This document shows positions 24,689 through 32,605 of a stretch of 64,000 bases of DNA, one piece after another. Source of the stretch: Parapusillimonas sp013416435 (GTDB lineage: Bacteria > Pseudomonadota > Gammaproteobacteria > Burkholderiales > Burkholderiaceae_B); assembly GCF_052180245.1 (NCBI RefSeq), contig NZ_CP197474.1, positions 186,001 to 250,000 on the forward strand. Direction: 5' to 3'. The notes beneath the pieces are model-generated. The model saw only the letters and a list, made by a program, of their open reading frames with translations. It had not been told where the DNA came from and did no database searches. A program made the translations under genes and the position numbers. Every line of letters starts with the position of its first letter. Within the stretch, counting starts at the first letter, position 1.

Positions 24689-25438
24689 ATGGATATCAAG
24701 AAGGCCAAAGCGCTGTTGAGCAGTGTCTACGGAGACGTCGACTGGGTCGACGTGCTATGCCGCTACAGCCCCAAGAAAGCCGTGGGCCTGGCTTATGTGG
24801 CGGAAGGTATTTTCAACCGTTCGGTCCTGCCGGAAAAGATCAAGCATTTCATATTGCTCGTGATCTATCTTTCGCAGGGCCGGGCGGACTTGGTCAAGCT
24901 GCACGCCCAACTGGCAAGAAGCGCGGGCGCCAGCGATGCCGAACTGATCGAAACGCTGGAAGTCTTCCTGCCTTCGCGCGGCGTGCACATGTTCAGCGAG
25001 GGCCTGCGCCTGATCGGCGTCGATGCGCAAACGCTGCCCGCGTCGGAAGAGGCCGATACGGCACACGAGCCTGTCGATGTCGTGGACATGCTGGCTTACT
25101 TTGAAAGCGTGCTGCATGGGCTGCCGCCATTCGTGACCCTGCTTGCGGAACACAAGCCGGAGCTCCTGCAAGGCTATTACGTACTGCGCAGCGAGAACCT
25201 GCGCGAAGGCGTCCTGCTGCATAAGTACAAGGAGCTGCTGCTCGTCGCGCTCAATACCTCGGAGCGCTATACCGAAGGCGCGCGCATCCATGTGGTCAAC
25301 GCCATGGAGAACGGCGCGTCGGCGGAGGAAGTCGTGGACGCCATGACGACCGCGATATTGTCGGGCGGCGTGCCCGGCTGGATCGAGGGCAGCAAGGCAT
25401 TCGTCGCGGGCAGCCAGGCGGTGGCGGTTGCTGCGTAG
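24689..25438 (+). CDS. tandem carboxymuconolactone decarboxylase-like (AhpD fold) protein
   Basis: 249 aa. Two AhpD-like helical repeats: about 30-110 (K-I-K-H-F-I-L-L-V-I-Y, then H-A-Q-L-A-R-S-A-G-A-S-D-A-E-L-I-E) and about 150-235 (K-Y-K-E-L-L-L-V-A-L-N, then I-H-V-V-N-A-M-E-N-G-A-S-A-E-E-V). The C-x-x-C pair of true AhpD peroxidases is absent, so a decarboxylase or isomerase-like role is more likely. It starts 3 bp after the metallo-hydrolase. Last gene of the operon; a palindrome follows 10 bp after its stop. Confidence 0.8.
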   Translation: MDIKKAKALLSSVYGDVDWVDVLCRYSPKKAVGLAYVAEGIFNRSVLPEKIKHFILLVIYLSQGRADLVKLHAQLARSAGASDAELIETLEVFLPSRGVHMFSEGLRLIGVDAQTLPASEEADTAHEPVDVVDMLAYFESVLHGLPPFVTLLAEHKPELLQGYYVLRSENLREGVLLHKYKELLLVALNTSERYTEGARIHVVNAMENGASAEEVVDAMTTAILSGGVPGWIEGSKAFVAGSQAVAVAA

Positions 25439-25448
25439 CGGGAGCGAT

Positions 25449-25478
25449 GGGGACAGACCCCGTACGGGGTCTGTCCCC
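25449..25478. repeat. REP-like palindrome 8 (variant arms)
   Basis: One full copy with arms GGGGACAGACCCC and GGGGTCTGTCCCC around GTAC. The T-to-A change at position 5 is matched by A-to-T at position 26, so the 30-bp palindrome stays perfect while the small 13-bp one is broken. Lies between convergent genes. Confidence 0.97.
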
Positions 25479-25540
25479 TGATCACGAGTTTTCCGGCGCA
25501 GCTTGCATCCATGCGGAGGCGGCGCCGCGTGTCGGGTAGC

Positions 25541-26119
25541 CTACCGTATCAGCGCCTCCAGCTCCGTCAATTGTTCTTCGAGTGGAAGGCTGGCATTCAG
25601 TACCGGCACCTTGCCGTCCACGACGGCATCCGGTCTTTTCAACGCCGCCACATAGCTCTCCCAGTGGGTGATCTTCCATTCATCGCGCGGATCGGCGCGG
25701 TCGACGATGCGCTGGCGGCGCACATCGAGCGGTAGTTCCAGCCAGACGTGACGCAATCGCGTGGCGGGCGGAAAGCCCAGGGCCTGGGTGGAAAACAGGG
25801 CCGATGAGGCCAGTTCGCGGCTCCATGGCGCAGGAAACACCACATTCAGGCCAAACTCCAGTTGATCTCTTGCAATGCGCAGCGTGCTGGCATATTCCAG
25901 ATCGCGCACTTTCTCTTTGAACAAAGGACTGTCGCGATCGTCGGGACTTTCGCCCAGTGCCTCCAGGAACGGCCCCGACCAGCATTCGCTGACGACGTCC
26001 TTGTCGAGCACGCACCAGCAGCGTCCCTGTTGTCGCTGCCGTTCAATGAAATGGCTGGTCAGGAACGATTTGCCGGTGCCTGCATGGCCGAGTACGAATA
26101 ATGCCGTGGTGTCGCTCAA
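25541..26119 (-). CDS. P-loop kinase-like ATPase (AAA_33 type)
   Basis: 192 aa. Walker A G-H-A-G-T-G-K-S at residues 11-18, a likely lid and specificity region with R-I-V-D-R-A-D-P-R-D near 150, and a hydrophobic strand L-N-V-V-F-P-A-P near 90. It looks like a small gluconate/zeta-toxin-like or AAA_33 kinase of unknown substrate. The start is TTG (26119); no in-frame ATG exists nearby, so expression may be low. It stands alone between palindrome copies, with no partner gene that tells its role. Confidence 0.7.
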   Translation of the reverse strand: MSDTTALFVLGHAGTGKSFLTSHFIERQRQQGRCWCVLDKDVVSECWSGPFLEALGESPDDRDSPLFKEKVRDLEYASTLRIARDQLEFGLNVVFPAPWSRELASSALFSTQALGFPPATRLRHVWLELPLDVRRQRIVDRADPRDEWKITHWESYVAALKRPDAVVDGKVPVLNASLPLEEQLTELEALIR

Positions 26120-26153
26120 GATGATGGCTCGAAATGGAATGGAATATCTAATA

Positions 26154-26272
26154 GTAAGACAAAGGGGTCAGACCCCGTACGGTAAGACAAAAGGGGTCAG
26201 ACCCCGTACGGGGTCTGACCCCATCTCATCCACCGCAAGGCCGGGGTCGGCCCCCGCATGGGGTCCGACCCC
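26154..26272. repeat. REP-like palindrome cluster 9 with a direct duplication
   Basis: A half copy at 26164-26181, a full copy at 26193-26222, and a variant copy at 26243-26272 (core GCAT, GG/CC arms). The 28 bases 26154-26181 (GTAAGACAAA plus the left arm and core) are repeated from 26182, a fresh tandem duplication with its break in the centre of the palindrome. Ends 7 bp from the LysR stop. Confidence 0.93.
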
Positions 26273-26278
26273 TCCACT

Positions 26279-27178
26279 TCAAGGCGGAGTCCTGGCAAAT
26301 GCCTGCGCCAGATAATCCACCATGGCACGTACTTTGGCGGGAGGGCGACGGTCGGGCGGGTACAGCACATGGATGCCGCCTAGCGGCATGACCGGCTTGT
26401 CCAGTTCCAGCGCCACCAGCTCGCCGCGATCCAGGGCATCGCCCACGATGAAGTGCGGCTGATAGATGAGGCCCTGTCCGCCCACCGCTGCGGCCAGCAA
26501 GGCGTCGCCATTGTTGGCCAGCAAGTCTCCGTTGATTGGCACGGCGAATTCCCCATCGAGGCCGAACAGCCATTGCTTGCCGTTCTGCATGGCGGACAAG
26601 GTGTAGCTGAGGCAATTGTGCTGGGAGAGTTCCGCAACGCGTCTTGGCACGCCGCGCCGGTCCAGGTAAGCCGGTGCGGCGCAGATCAGCATGGCGCAGT
26701 CGCCCAGCCGGCGGGCTTGCAGCGGGCTATCGGCCAGCCGGCCGATGCGTATGGCCAGGTCCCAGTTTCCCGCAATCAAGTCCAGCTGTGCGTCGCTGAG
26801 GCCGAGTTCGATCTTCACTTCGGGGTACTGGCGGCTGAATTCGGGAATCAGGGGGGCGATGAAGCGGCTGCCGAAGGATAGCGGCACATTCATGCGTAGC
26901 AAGCCGGTCGCCTTGATGCGCTGCGAGGCGGCCGCCGCTTCGGCCTCGTCGATATCCGGCAGGATGCGCTGGCAGGCCTCCAGATAGTCGCTGCCCGCTT
27001 CGGTGAGCGCCAGGCGGCGCGTGCTGCGATGGAAGAGCTTGACGCCCAGGCGCGCTTCCAGCGCGTTCACATGCTTTGTGGCCATGGCGGGCGACATGCC
27101 CATGTGGCGTGCCGCGGCGGACAGGCTGCCGGCACTGGCGGCACGCACGAAGACGCGCATGCTGGTAATGCGGTCCAT
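26279..27178 (-). CDS. LysR family regulator (dioxygenase cluster)
   Basis: 299 aa. Winged helix at about 1-60: M-D-R-I-T-S-M-R-V-F-V-R-A-A-S-A-G-S, A-A-A-R-H-M-G-M-S and L-E-A-R-L-G-V-K-L-F-H-R-S-T-R-R-L, the last typical of CrgA/AaeR-type LysR proteins. An effector domain follows. It is transcribed divergently from an extradiol dioxygenase / SDR / cytochrome b561 group with about 105 bp between them and probably controls it. Members of this subgroup often act as repressors or redox-responsive regulators. Confidence 0.9.
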   Translation of the reverse strand: MDRITSMRVFVRAASAGSLSAAARHMGMSPAMATKHVNALEARLGVKLFHRSTRRLALTEAGSDYLEACQRILPDIDEAEAAAASQRIKATGLLRMNVPLSFGSRFIAPLIPEFSRQYPEVKIELGLSDAQLDLIAGNWDLAIRIGRLADSPLQARRLGDCAMLICAAPAYLDRRGVPRRVAELSQHNCLSYTLSAMQNGKQWLFGLDGEFAVPINGDLLANNGDALLAAAVGGQGLIYQPHFIVGDALDRGELVALELDKPVMPLGGIHVLYPPDRRPPAKVRAMVDYLAQAFARTPP

Positions 27179-27188
27179 ATTCAGCTCC

Positions 27189-27199
27189 TACTAATAGTA
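27189..27199. promoter_or_regulatory. candidate LysR operator (TACTA-A-TAGTA)
   Basis: A perfect 11-base palindrome, 10 bp upstream of the LysR start in the divergent region. A further 7-base inverted pair, AGTATGA (27196-27202) and TCATACT (27247-27253), spans the intergenic space. CTAATAGTA also occurs at 26148-26156 before the kinase gene. Pattern-based only. Confidence 0.35.
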
Positions 27200-27283
27200 T
27201 GAAGTGTTAGCGCATTTTAGCCGGTTCTATATCTTCCATGAAAGAGTCATACTTTAACCATGAGTTCAACAGGGAGATTCGCA

Positions 27284-28117
27284 ATGAATGCTAGTACGTC
27301 CGTCTCCGCCGGCAAGAAGGAACGCATGCCGGCCTTCTTTATTCCCCATGGTGCGGGGCCGTGTTTCTTCATGGATTGGCAGCCGGTCGACACCTGGGAC
27401 AGGATGGCGGTTTTTCTGAAAGGCTTGGCGGACACCCTGCCGGCCCGGCCGCGTGCCATCGTCCTGGTTTCGGGTCACTGGCTGGAACCGCAATTCCGCA
27501 CCACCGGAAATGCGCAGCCGCCGTTGATCTACGACTACTACGGCTTTCCGGCCCACACCTACGAGCTGACCTTCCCCGCTCCGGGAGAACCGGAATTGGC
27601 ATCGGCTGTGGTGCAGCGCTTGCAGCAGCACGGAGAGGCCGCCCAGGTGGACGGCGAGCGCGGCTTCGACCACGGTGTTTTCATACCGCTGAAGCTGGTC
27701 GTCCCCAAGGCGGATATCCCGGTGATACAGCTGTCCTTGAGGCGCGACCTGGACCCGGCCGCGCACATCGAGGCGGGCAAGGCACTGGCATCGCTGCGCG
27801 ACGAAGGCGTGCTCATCATAGGCAGCGGCATGAGCTTTCACAATATGCGCGGCTATGGCGATCCGCGATACACGCCGGTATCGGCCGAGTTCGACGACTG
27901 GCTTACCAAGGCAGTGGAAAGCGAACCCGCGCAACGCAATGCCTTGCTGCAAGCCTGGACTCGGGCGCCCCATGCGCGCGATTGCCACCCGATGGGCGGC
28001 GAAGAGCATCTGATTCCGTTGATGGTGGTCGCCGGCGCCGCAGGTGATTCCATGGGCCGGAAGGTCTACTCGGAAAAGATTATGGAAACCACGATTTCAG
28101 CATACCGCTTCGGTTGA
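27284..28117 (+). CDS. class III extradiol ring-cleavage dioxygenase (DODA/YgiD type)
   Basis: 277 aa from ATG 27284, preceded by AGGGAG; an ATG at 27260 is in frame but has no binding site. Family landmarks: F-F-I-P-H-G-A-G-P near residue 18, V-L-V-S-G-H-W near 65, H-G-V-F-I-P-L near 130, and G-E-E-H-L-I-P-L near 240, giving the expected His ligands. Members cleave catechol-type rings (4,5-DOPA dioxygenase) or act on protocatechuate-like substrates. First gene after the divergent LysR regulator. Confidence 0.85.
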   Translation: MNASTSVSAGKKERMPAFFIPHGAGPCFFMDWQPVDTWDRMAVFLKGLADTLPARPRAIVLVSGHWLEPQFRTTGNAQPPLIYDYYGFPAHTYELTFPAPGEPELASAVVQRLQQHGEAAQVDGERGFDHGVFIPLKLVVPKADIPVIQLSLRRDLDPAAHIEAGKALASLRDEGVLIIGSGMSFHNMRGYGDPRYTPVSAEFDDWLTKAVESEPAQRNALLQAWTRAPHARDCHPMGGEEHLIPLMVVAGAAGDSMGRKVYSEKIMETTISAYRFG

Positions 28118-28148
28118 GTTTCGAGACCGAAAACTACAGGAGAAACCA

Positions 28149-28943
28149 ATGATTATCGATCTTTCAGGAAAAACGGCAGTTGTCACCGGCTCGACAGGCG
28201 GGATAGGGCTGGCAATCGCCACCGGCCTGGCCCGTGCCGGGGCGAGGACCGTCATCGTCGGCCGGCAGCAGGAGCGCGTCGATGCCGCTCTGGCGCAACT
28301 GCGCGAAGCCAGCGGCCGCCAGGACGTGGCCGGCGTGGTGTGCGACCCGGGTACCGTCGAAGGCTGCGAGGCCCTGATCGCGCAGGAGCCGGATGCGGAT
28401 ATCCTGGTCAACAACCTGGGCATCTACGGCGCACGCGAGTTCTTCGATATCGACGATGCGCTGTGGCAGGAGTTCTTCGACGTCAACGTCATGAGCGGCG
28501 TGCGGCTGGCGCGCCACTATGCCCAGGGCATGCGTGACCGCGGCTGGGGCCGGATTCAATTCATTTCCAGCGAGTCGGCATTGAATATCCCGACTGAAAT
28601 GGTCCATTACGGCGTCAGCAAGGCCGCGCTGCAGGGCTTGTCGCGCGGACTGGCAAAGGTGATGGCGGGCACGGGCGTTACGGTCAATACGATACTGCCG
28701 GGCCCGACCCGCACCGAAGGCGCGGTGAAGATGATGGCGGACCTGGCTGCCGAACGCGGCGTTTCGCCGTCGGAGATGGAAGCGATATTCCTGCAGGAGA
28801 ACCGGCCATCCACCTTGCTGCGGCGCTTTGCCAGTCCCGAAGAGGTGGCCAATCTTTGCGTCTATGCGGCGTCGCCCCAGGCCAGCGCCACCACGGGTGC
28901 GGCATTGCGGGTCGAAGGCGGAATCGTCGAGAGCATAGCCTGA
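28149..28943 (+). CDS. short-chain dehydrogenase/reductase
   Basis: 264 aa from ATG 28149 with AGGAG upstream. Cofactor motif T-G-S-T-G-G-I-G at residues 13-20, N-N-L-G near 90, catalytic Ser in F-I-S-S-E-S and Tyr-Lys in Y-G-V-S-K near 155-159. The sequence V-G-R-Q after the second strand suggests NADP use but does not prove it. It lies 31 bp after the dioxygenase and is likely co-transcribed. Substrate unknown. Confidence 0.9.
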   Translation: MIIDLSGKTAVVTGSTGGIGLAIATGLARAGARTVIVGRQQERVDAALAQLREASGRQDVAGVVCDPGTVEGCEALIAQEPDADILVNNLGIYGAREFFDIDDALWQEFFDVNVMSGVRLARHYAQGMRDRGWGRIQFISSESALNIPTEMVHYGVSKAALQGLSRGLAKVMAGTGVTVNTILPGPTRTEGAVKMMADLAAERGVSPSEMEAIFLQENRPSTLLRRFASPEEVANLCVYAASPQASATTGAALRVEGGIVESIA

Positions 28944-28959
28944 ACAGAAAGGAGCAGAC

Positions 28960-29481
28960 ATGAGCGGCGACACACCAGAACGTTACGGCGGCATCACGCG
29001 ATTTTTCCACTGGGGCATGGCCGTGCTGGTCGGTTGGCAATTTCTGAAGTTCTTCGACCGCATTGCCGAAGGCGAACATTGGGTGGGCCAGACCCTGGTC
29101 CCCTGGCACATCTCCATCGGGACGCTGTTCCTGCTGCTGATCGCGTTGCGGATCATCTGGGCGGCGGCACAGAAAAATCAGCGCCCGCGGCATGATCCAG
29201 CCGTCGCCTTCCCGGTGAAAGCAGGGCACTTCCTGCTGTACGCCGGCATGGTCTTGCTGCCCATTACCGGCATCCTGACCATGATAGGCAACGGCTACGG
29301 CTTGTCCGCCTTTGGCGTGGAGTTCGCGGCCCAAGGAAACGAGACTCCGTGGATGGCCTCGTTGGGCAGCCTGCATTCGCCGATCGCCTGGCTGTTGCTG
29401 GCGATGGTCGTCGGCCACGTGTTCATGGCGCTGTTGCATCATTTCGTGAAGAAGGACGGGGTGTTGCGGCGCATGGTTTGA
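28960..29481 (+). CDS. cytochrome b561 family protein
   Basis: 173 aa. Four transmembrane helices with conserved His residues for two b hemes: R-F-F-H-W-G-M-A near the start, P-W-H-I-S-I-G near 48, G-H-F-L-L-Y-A-G near 88, and V-V-G-H-V-F-M-A-L-L-H-H-F near 155. It probably passes electrons across the inner membrane, perhaps from a quinol. It lies 16 bp after the SDR. The last 60 bp, including the stop, recur in diverged form at 32651-32710, beyond the low-GC island. Confidence 0.9.
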   Translation: MSGDTPERYGGITRFFHWGMAVLVGWQFLKFFDRIAEGEHWVGQTLVPWHISIGTLFLLLIALRIIWAAAQKNQRPRHDPAVAFPVKAGHFLLYAGMVLLPITGILTMIGNGYGLSAFGVEFAAQGNETPWMASLGSLHSPIAWLLLAMVVGHVFMALLHHFVKKDGVLRRMV

Positions 29482-29483
29482 GG
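29421..29483 (+). repeat. left copy of the cytochrome b561 3'-end direct repeat
   Basis: TTCATGGCGCTG ... GTGTTGCGGCGCATGG ... TTGA; the intact gene end. It matches 32651-32710 with two long exact blocks (12 and 16 bases), a more divergent middle and a 2-base length difference. The two copies bracket the lower-GC island. Confidence 0.75.
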
Positions 29484-29627
29484 TTTCCCGTACCATGGCC
29501 GGAGCGTAGATCTTCGCAACGTTCCGCAGCGGCGCTGTTCGCTCGGTCTATTCGTCACAATACTTGTCCGCAACTGTACTGAACGAACGAACTCGGTGCC
29601 ACGCTTATCGAAGATCATTAACGCTAC

Positions 29628-29657
29628 AGCCCAATACGGTAAGGACCATATTGGGCT
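29628..29657 (-). terminator. hairpin beyond the island Bug gene
   Basis: AGCCCAATA and TATTGGGCT, nine-base perfect arms with a 12-base loop, 33 bp beyond the stop of the minus-strand Bug gene. No T-tract follows, so termination may be weak or the hairpin may protect the mRNA 3' end. Confidence 0.35.
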
Positions 29658-29689
29658 GGCTGCTATTAAGTTTCACTGTTGAGTCAATC

Positions 29690-30667
29690 TCAGGACTTTC
29701 CAGGATGGTATCCGATTTCCTCTGCGAGTTTGGTCCAAAGCTCGGTGCTTTCCGCCAAGTCGCGTGTATATCGCTCGGCTGTATCGTCTACTACCGGCTC
29801 CATCGCTTGAGCCTTCATTTGTTCCTGGACGGCGGGGTTCTTCACAGCTCGGCTAATTGCCGCTTGCAGGCTCGCGATTACGTCCGCTGGTGTTCCTTTC
29901 GGTGCAAGCACGCCATATGGCACATAGCTCACAACGTTTGGCATGCCGCTTTCGGCGAAGGTTGGAACTTCGGGCAGATAAGGCGATCGCATTTCGGATG
30001 CTACGGCGAGCGCTTTGATCTGCTTGGACTCCAACTGCGGCAGACTGACAGCCACAGTCTCGAAACCGAGTTGCACATGGTCGCCGATTAGATCTGTGAG
30101 AGCTTGGGCGGCCCCCTTGTATTGAACGATGGGCAGCTTCAAGCCTGTCAGGCTTTTGAAGCGAGCACCATTCAGGTAAGAGAAAGTGGCCGACGCCGAA
30201 ATATTCAGTTTGGACTCATGCTGCTTGGCATAATCGACAAACTCATTCACGGTGCTGGCGGGCACCTTTTGGTTCGTGACCATCAGGAACGGTGTCTGCG
30301 CGACACGGCTAATCGGAGCAAAATCGTGATATATGTTATACGGCAGAGACGGAACGGTCAGCTTCGTGATTGTGACGTCAGAGCCGGCGGATAGCAGTAA
30401 TGTATAGCCGTCGGGTGCCGCTTTTGCGACATGGTTGGCGCCTATTGTCCCGGTGGCGCCGGCGCGGTTCTCAACGATAACGGTTTGACCCAGCTCCTGG
30501 CCAAGCTGTTTGGCGACGATACGTGCAATGATATCGGTGCCGCCGCCAGCCGGATATCCAACCACCAGGCTAATAGGCTTGGTCGGATAGTCGCTAGCGG
30601 CATGGGAGGGAATTGTGGCGGCCATCAGCAGCGCCGCTGAGGCTACGAGTACGAAACGTTTGTGCAT
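29690..30667 (-). CDS. Bug/TctC family periplasmic binding protein (island)
   Basis: 325 aa. Signal peptide to about residue 24 (L-L-M-A-A-T-I-P-S-H-A-A). Bug motifs: Y-P-T-K-P-I-S-L-V-V-G-Y-P-A-G-G-G-T-D, V-E-N-R-A-G-A-T-G and G-V-L-A-P-K-G-T-P. A good AAGGAA site precedes the ATG. It lies downstream of the hydrolase gene on the same strand (41 bp gap). Base composition is clearly lower in G+C than the other Bug genes of the window, consistent with separate origin. Confidence 0.92.
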   Translation of the reverse strand: MHKRFVLVASAALLMAATIPSHAASDYPTKPISLVVGYPAGGGTDIIARIVAKQLGQELGQTVIVENRAGATGTIGANHVAKAAPDGYTLLLSAGSDVTITKLTVPSLPYNIYHDFAPISRVAQTPFLMVTNQKVPASTVNEFVDYAKQHESKLNISASATFSYLNGARFKSLTGLKLPIVQYKGAAQALTDLIGDHVQLGFETVAVSLPQLESKQIKALAVASEMRSPYLPEVPTFAESGMPNVVSYVPYGVLAPKGTPADVIASLQAAISRAVKNPAVQEQMKAQAMEPVVDDTAERYTRDLAESTELWTKLAEEIGYHPGKS

Positions 30668-30707
30668 CTCGGTATTCCTTTATATGAGGTATTGTGCTGT
30701 CCATTGC

Positions 30708-31508
30708 TTATTGAACGGGAGATTCCAGGTTCTGAAGGAAGTCCTTCATAGCGGATGCAAGCTCGTTAGGAGCTTCTAGCTGGATCGCATGCTTTAATCC
30801 CTGAAGGATCACAAGCTCCGCATTGGGCATTGCATCTGAAATTTGTCGATTCAGCCTTGGGTTGCAGCCTCCGTCCATTTCACCAGTGCATACCAGAGTT
30901 GATGCCTTAATCTCGTGCAGCCACGGACTCATTTCAGTCTCTGCATAGATACGGAAGACGTTCAGGAACACGGTTTCATCGGTAGTCAATACTTGCTCGC
31001 GCCGCCATTGCACGGTGTCCTGATTTTCTGCCTTGAAGCCATCAGTGAACCAACGCTCGACCAGCGTATCCAGCATTGGGGCGACACCCTTCTTTTCCAT
31101 CGCTTGGACAATGCTTGATACTTTTTGACGGTCCTCCGCAGTGCGAAACGCGGCAGTGCTAAGCAAGCCTAGCGATAGTATGCGTTCGCTATATTTACGT
31201 GCATAGGCGGGACCAATCATGCCACCGAGAGAATGGCCCATGACGTGCATGCGTTCCAGGCCTAGCTTAGCTCGCAGGGCTTCGAGGTCTTCGACGAGAT
31301 CATCTAGCTCGAATGCGGTAGAGGGAAGAGGCGATTCACCATGGCCGCGCAGATCGTAGGCGATGCATTGGAAATCTTCTTTTAGTATCTGAATAACGCT
31401 CGACCAGCTTTCCTTGCGAGCGCCGATTCCATGTACTAGAACGAGCGGCGGCCCTTCACCTTGCTGGATGTGTGCGCAAGAAACTGGCGTTGAAGTTAGC
31501 TGCTGCAT
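30708..31508 (-). CDS. alpha/beta hydrolase, enol-lactone hydrolase-like
   Basis: 266 aa. Oxyanion-hole strand L-V-H-G-I-G near residue 25, nucleophile elbow G-H-S-L-G-G near 95 (Ser), acid in G-E-M-D-G-G near 210 and His in L-K-H-A-I-Q-L-E near 242. The layout D-L-R-G-H-G-E-S-P-L-P and the presence of a tautomerase recall 3-oxoadipate enol-lactonase (PcaD) and related ring-cleavage-product hydrolases. The ATG is preceded by AAGGAG. Exact substrate unknown. Confidence 0.88.
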   Translation of the reverse strand: MQQLTSTPVSCAHIQQGEGPPLVLVHGIGARKESWSSVIQILKEDFQCIAYDLRGHGESPLPSTAFELDDLVEDLEALRAKLGLERMHVMGHSLGGMIGPAYARKYSERILSLGLLSTAAFRTAEDRQKVSSIVQAMEKKGVAPMLDTLVERWFTDGFKAENQDTVQWRREQVLTTDETVFLNVFRIYAETEMSPWLHEIKASTLVCTGEMDGGCNPRLNRQISDAMPNAELVILQGLKHAIQLEAPNELASAMKDFLQNLESPVQ

Positions 31509-31647
31509 GTCATGTCTCCTTATCGAATCCTATGTGAGTCTTGCGACGCGCTGATTCGCCTAGGTTCGAAGATGAGCATGCCAGCGAGCGCATTCAAAAC
31601 GGACCCCGGTTTCATCGCTTCTTGGCCTTGACGATCAGCGGCTGCTT

Positions 31648-31842
31648 TCAAGCTTTCTCGCGCTCCGCGATTAACGTCCCGGCTACAGCCCAGTCGCTGG
31701 GATCGACCTCAGTAAATATGACATGCACACTGGCGGGCGTAGCGCCGCCTTGTTGTACGAGAACATCGGTTAACCCTTTTGCTATTTCTCTCTTTTGGTC
31801 GCGACTACGTCCAGGTAATAGCTCCACTCGAATCGTTGGCAT
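31648..31842 (-). CDS. 4-oxalocrotonate tautomerase family protein
   Basis: 64 aa. It begins Met-Pro-Thr-Ile-Arg-Val-Glu, giving the catalytic N-terminal Pro, and continues with the 4-OT pattern L-L-P-G-R-S-x-D-Q-K-R-E-I-A-K-G-L-T-D. Size and motif are exactly those of the single-domain, hexameric 4-OT group, which shift double bonds in 2-hydroxymuconate-type products. First gene of the island's minus-strand set (139 bp before the hydrolase). The divergent XRE-cupin regulator starts 140 bp away. Confidence 0.88.
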   Translation of the reverse strand: MPTIRVELLPGRSRDQKREIAKGLTDVLVQQGGATPASVHVIFTEVDPSDWAVAGTLIAEREKA

Positions 31843-31981
31843 GGCGGTCCTTAAACGGATGGCGTTAGAATTATGATGATGGTTTCGTAATTATGAAACA
31901 TATTTCACAGCTACGCAATGCGCTTATCCGCCATACAATGCGTCAACCTAAGTTCAAGTTTGAAATTGAGTAAAAGCTCGT

Positions 31982-32605
31982 ATGAATACTTCAACTCGCA
32001 AGAAGGGCAACGAAAACGAATGCCTTGATGTGATGGTAGGCAAAAAAATTCGAGCGCTGCGAATGGCGCGAGGCCTTTCATTGAAGGACGTAGCAGAACG
32101 GTCTGGATTATCGATGGGCTTTCTCAGTCAGGCGGAGCGCGGATTGTCGTCGCCATCATTACGCTCATTGGGACAATTAAGTGAGGTTTTCTCTGTCAGT
32201 ATCGCCAACTTTTTCCCGGAGCGGGAGTCCTCGTCAGACGCGAACGGGCCGGTTCTTCGAGAGAGTCAGAGACCATCCCTCGTATTCTGGGGAACTGGCA
32301 TTACGAAAGAGATACTGACTCCTCCGCAACCGTGTGAGAATGCGGAATTGGTCACCTATCTCATGTGCATTGAGCCGCAGGGGTCGAGCGGAGATGAGAC
32401 CTTTACGCACGAAGGGCTCGAAGCAGGTTTCATCCTGGAAGGTTCTCTTGAAATTCAAATAGATGAAGATACGTTCATGCTGGAGCAGGGTGACGGTTTT
32501 CGTTTCAGCAGTCGCGTGCCTCACAGGTTCCGAAATATCACTAAGACGCCGACACGTATCATGTGGGTCAATTATCGGCAGATCAAAGAGTCGCCTTCTA
32601 CCTGA
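31982..32605 (+). CDS. XRE family regulator with cupin sensor domain
   Basis: 207 aa. N-terminal helix-turn-helix at about 20-70 (I-R-A-L-R-M-A-R-G-L-S-L-K-D-V-A, then S-G-L-S-M-G-F-L-S-Q-A-E-R-G-L-S-S-P-S). C-terminal cupin at about 125-200 (H-E-G-L-E-A-G-F-I-L-E-G-S-L-E, then L-E-Q-G-D-G-F-R-F-S-S-R-V-P-H-R-F). It is transcribed away from the tautomerase-hydrolase-Bug set and probably controls it, with the cupin sensing a small organic molecule. Composition is about 50% G+C. Confidence 0.9.
   Translation: MNTSTRKKGNENECLDVMVGKKIRALRMARGLSLKDVAERSGLSMGFLSQAERGLSSPSLRSLGQLSEVFSVSIANFFPERESSSDANGPVLRESQRPSLVFWGTGITKEILTPPQPCENAELVTYLMCIEPQGSSGDETFTHEGLEAGFILEGSLEIQIDEDTFMLEQGDGFRFSSRVPHRFRNITKTPTRIMWVNYRQIKESPST

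Noticed and set aside
29564..30091. Plus-strand ORF of 175 codons over the island Bug gene
   Set aside because: It overlaps a well-supported Bug gene on the other strand and has no recognisable domain.
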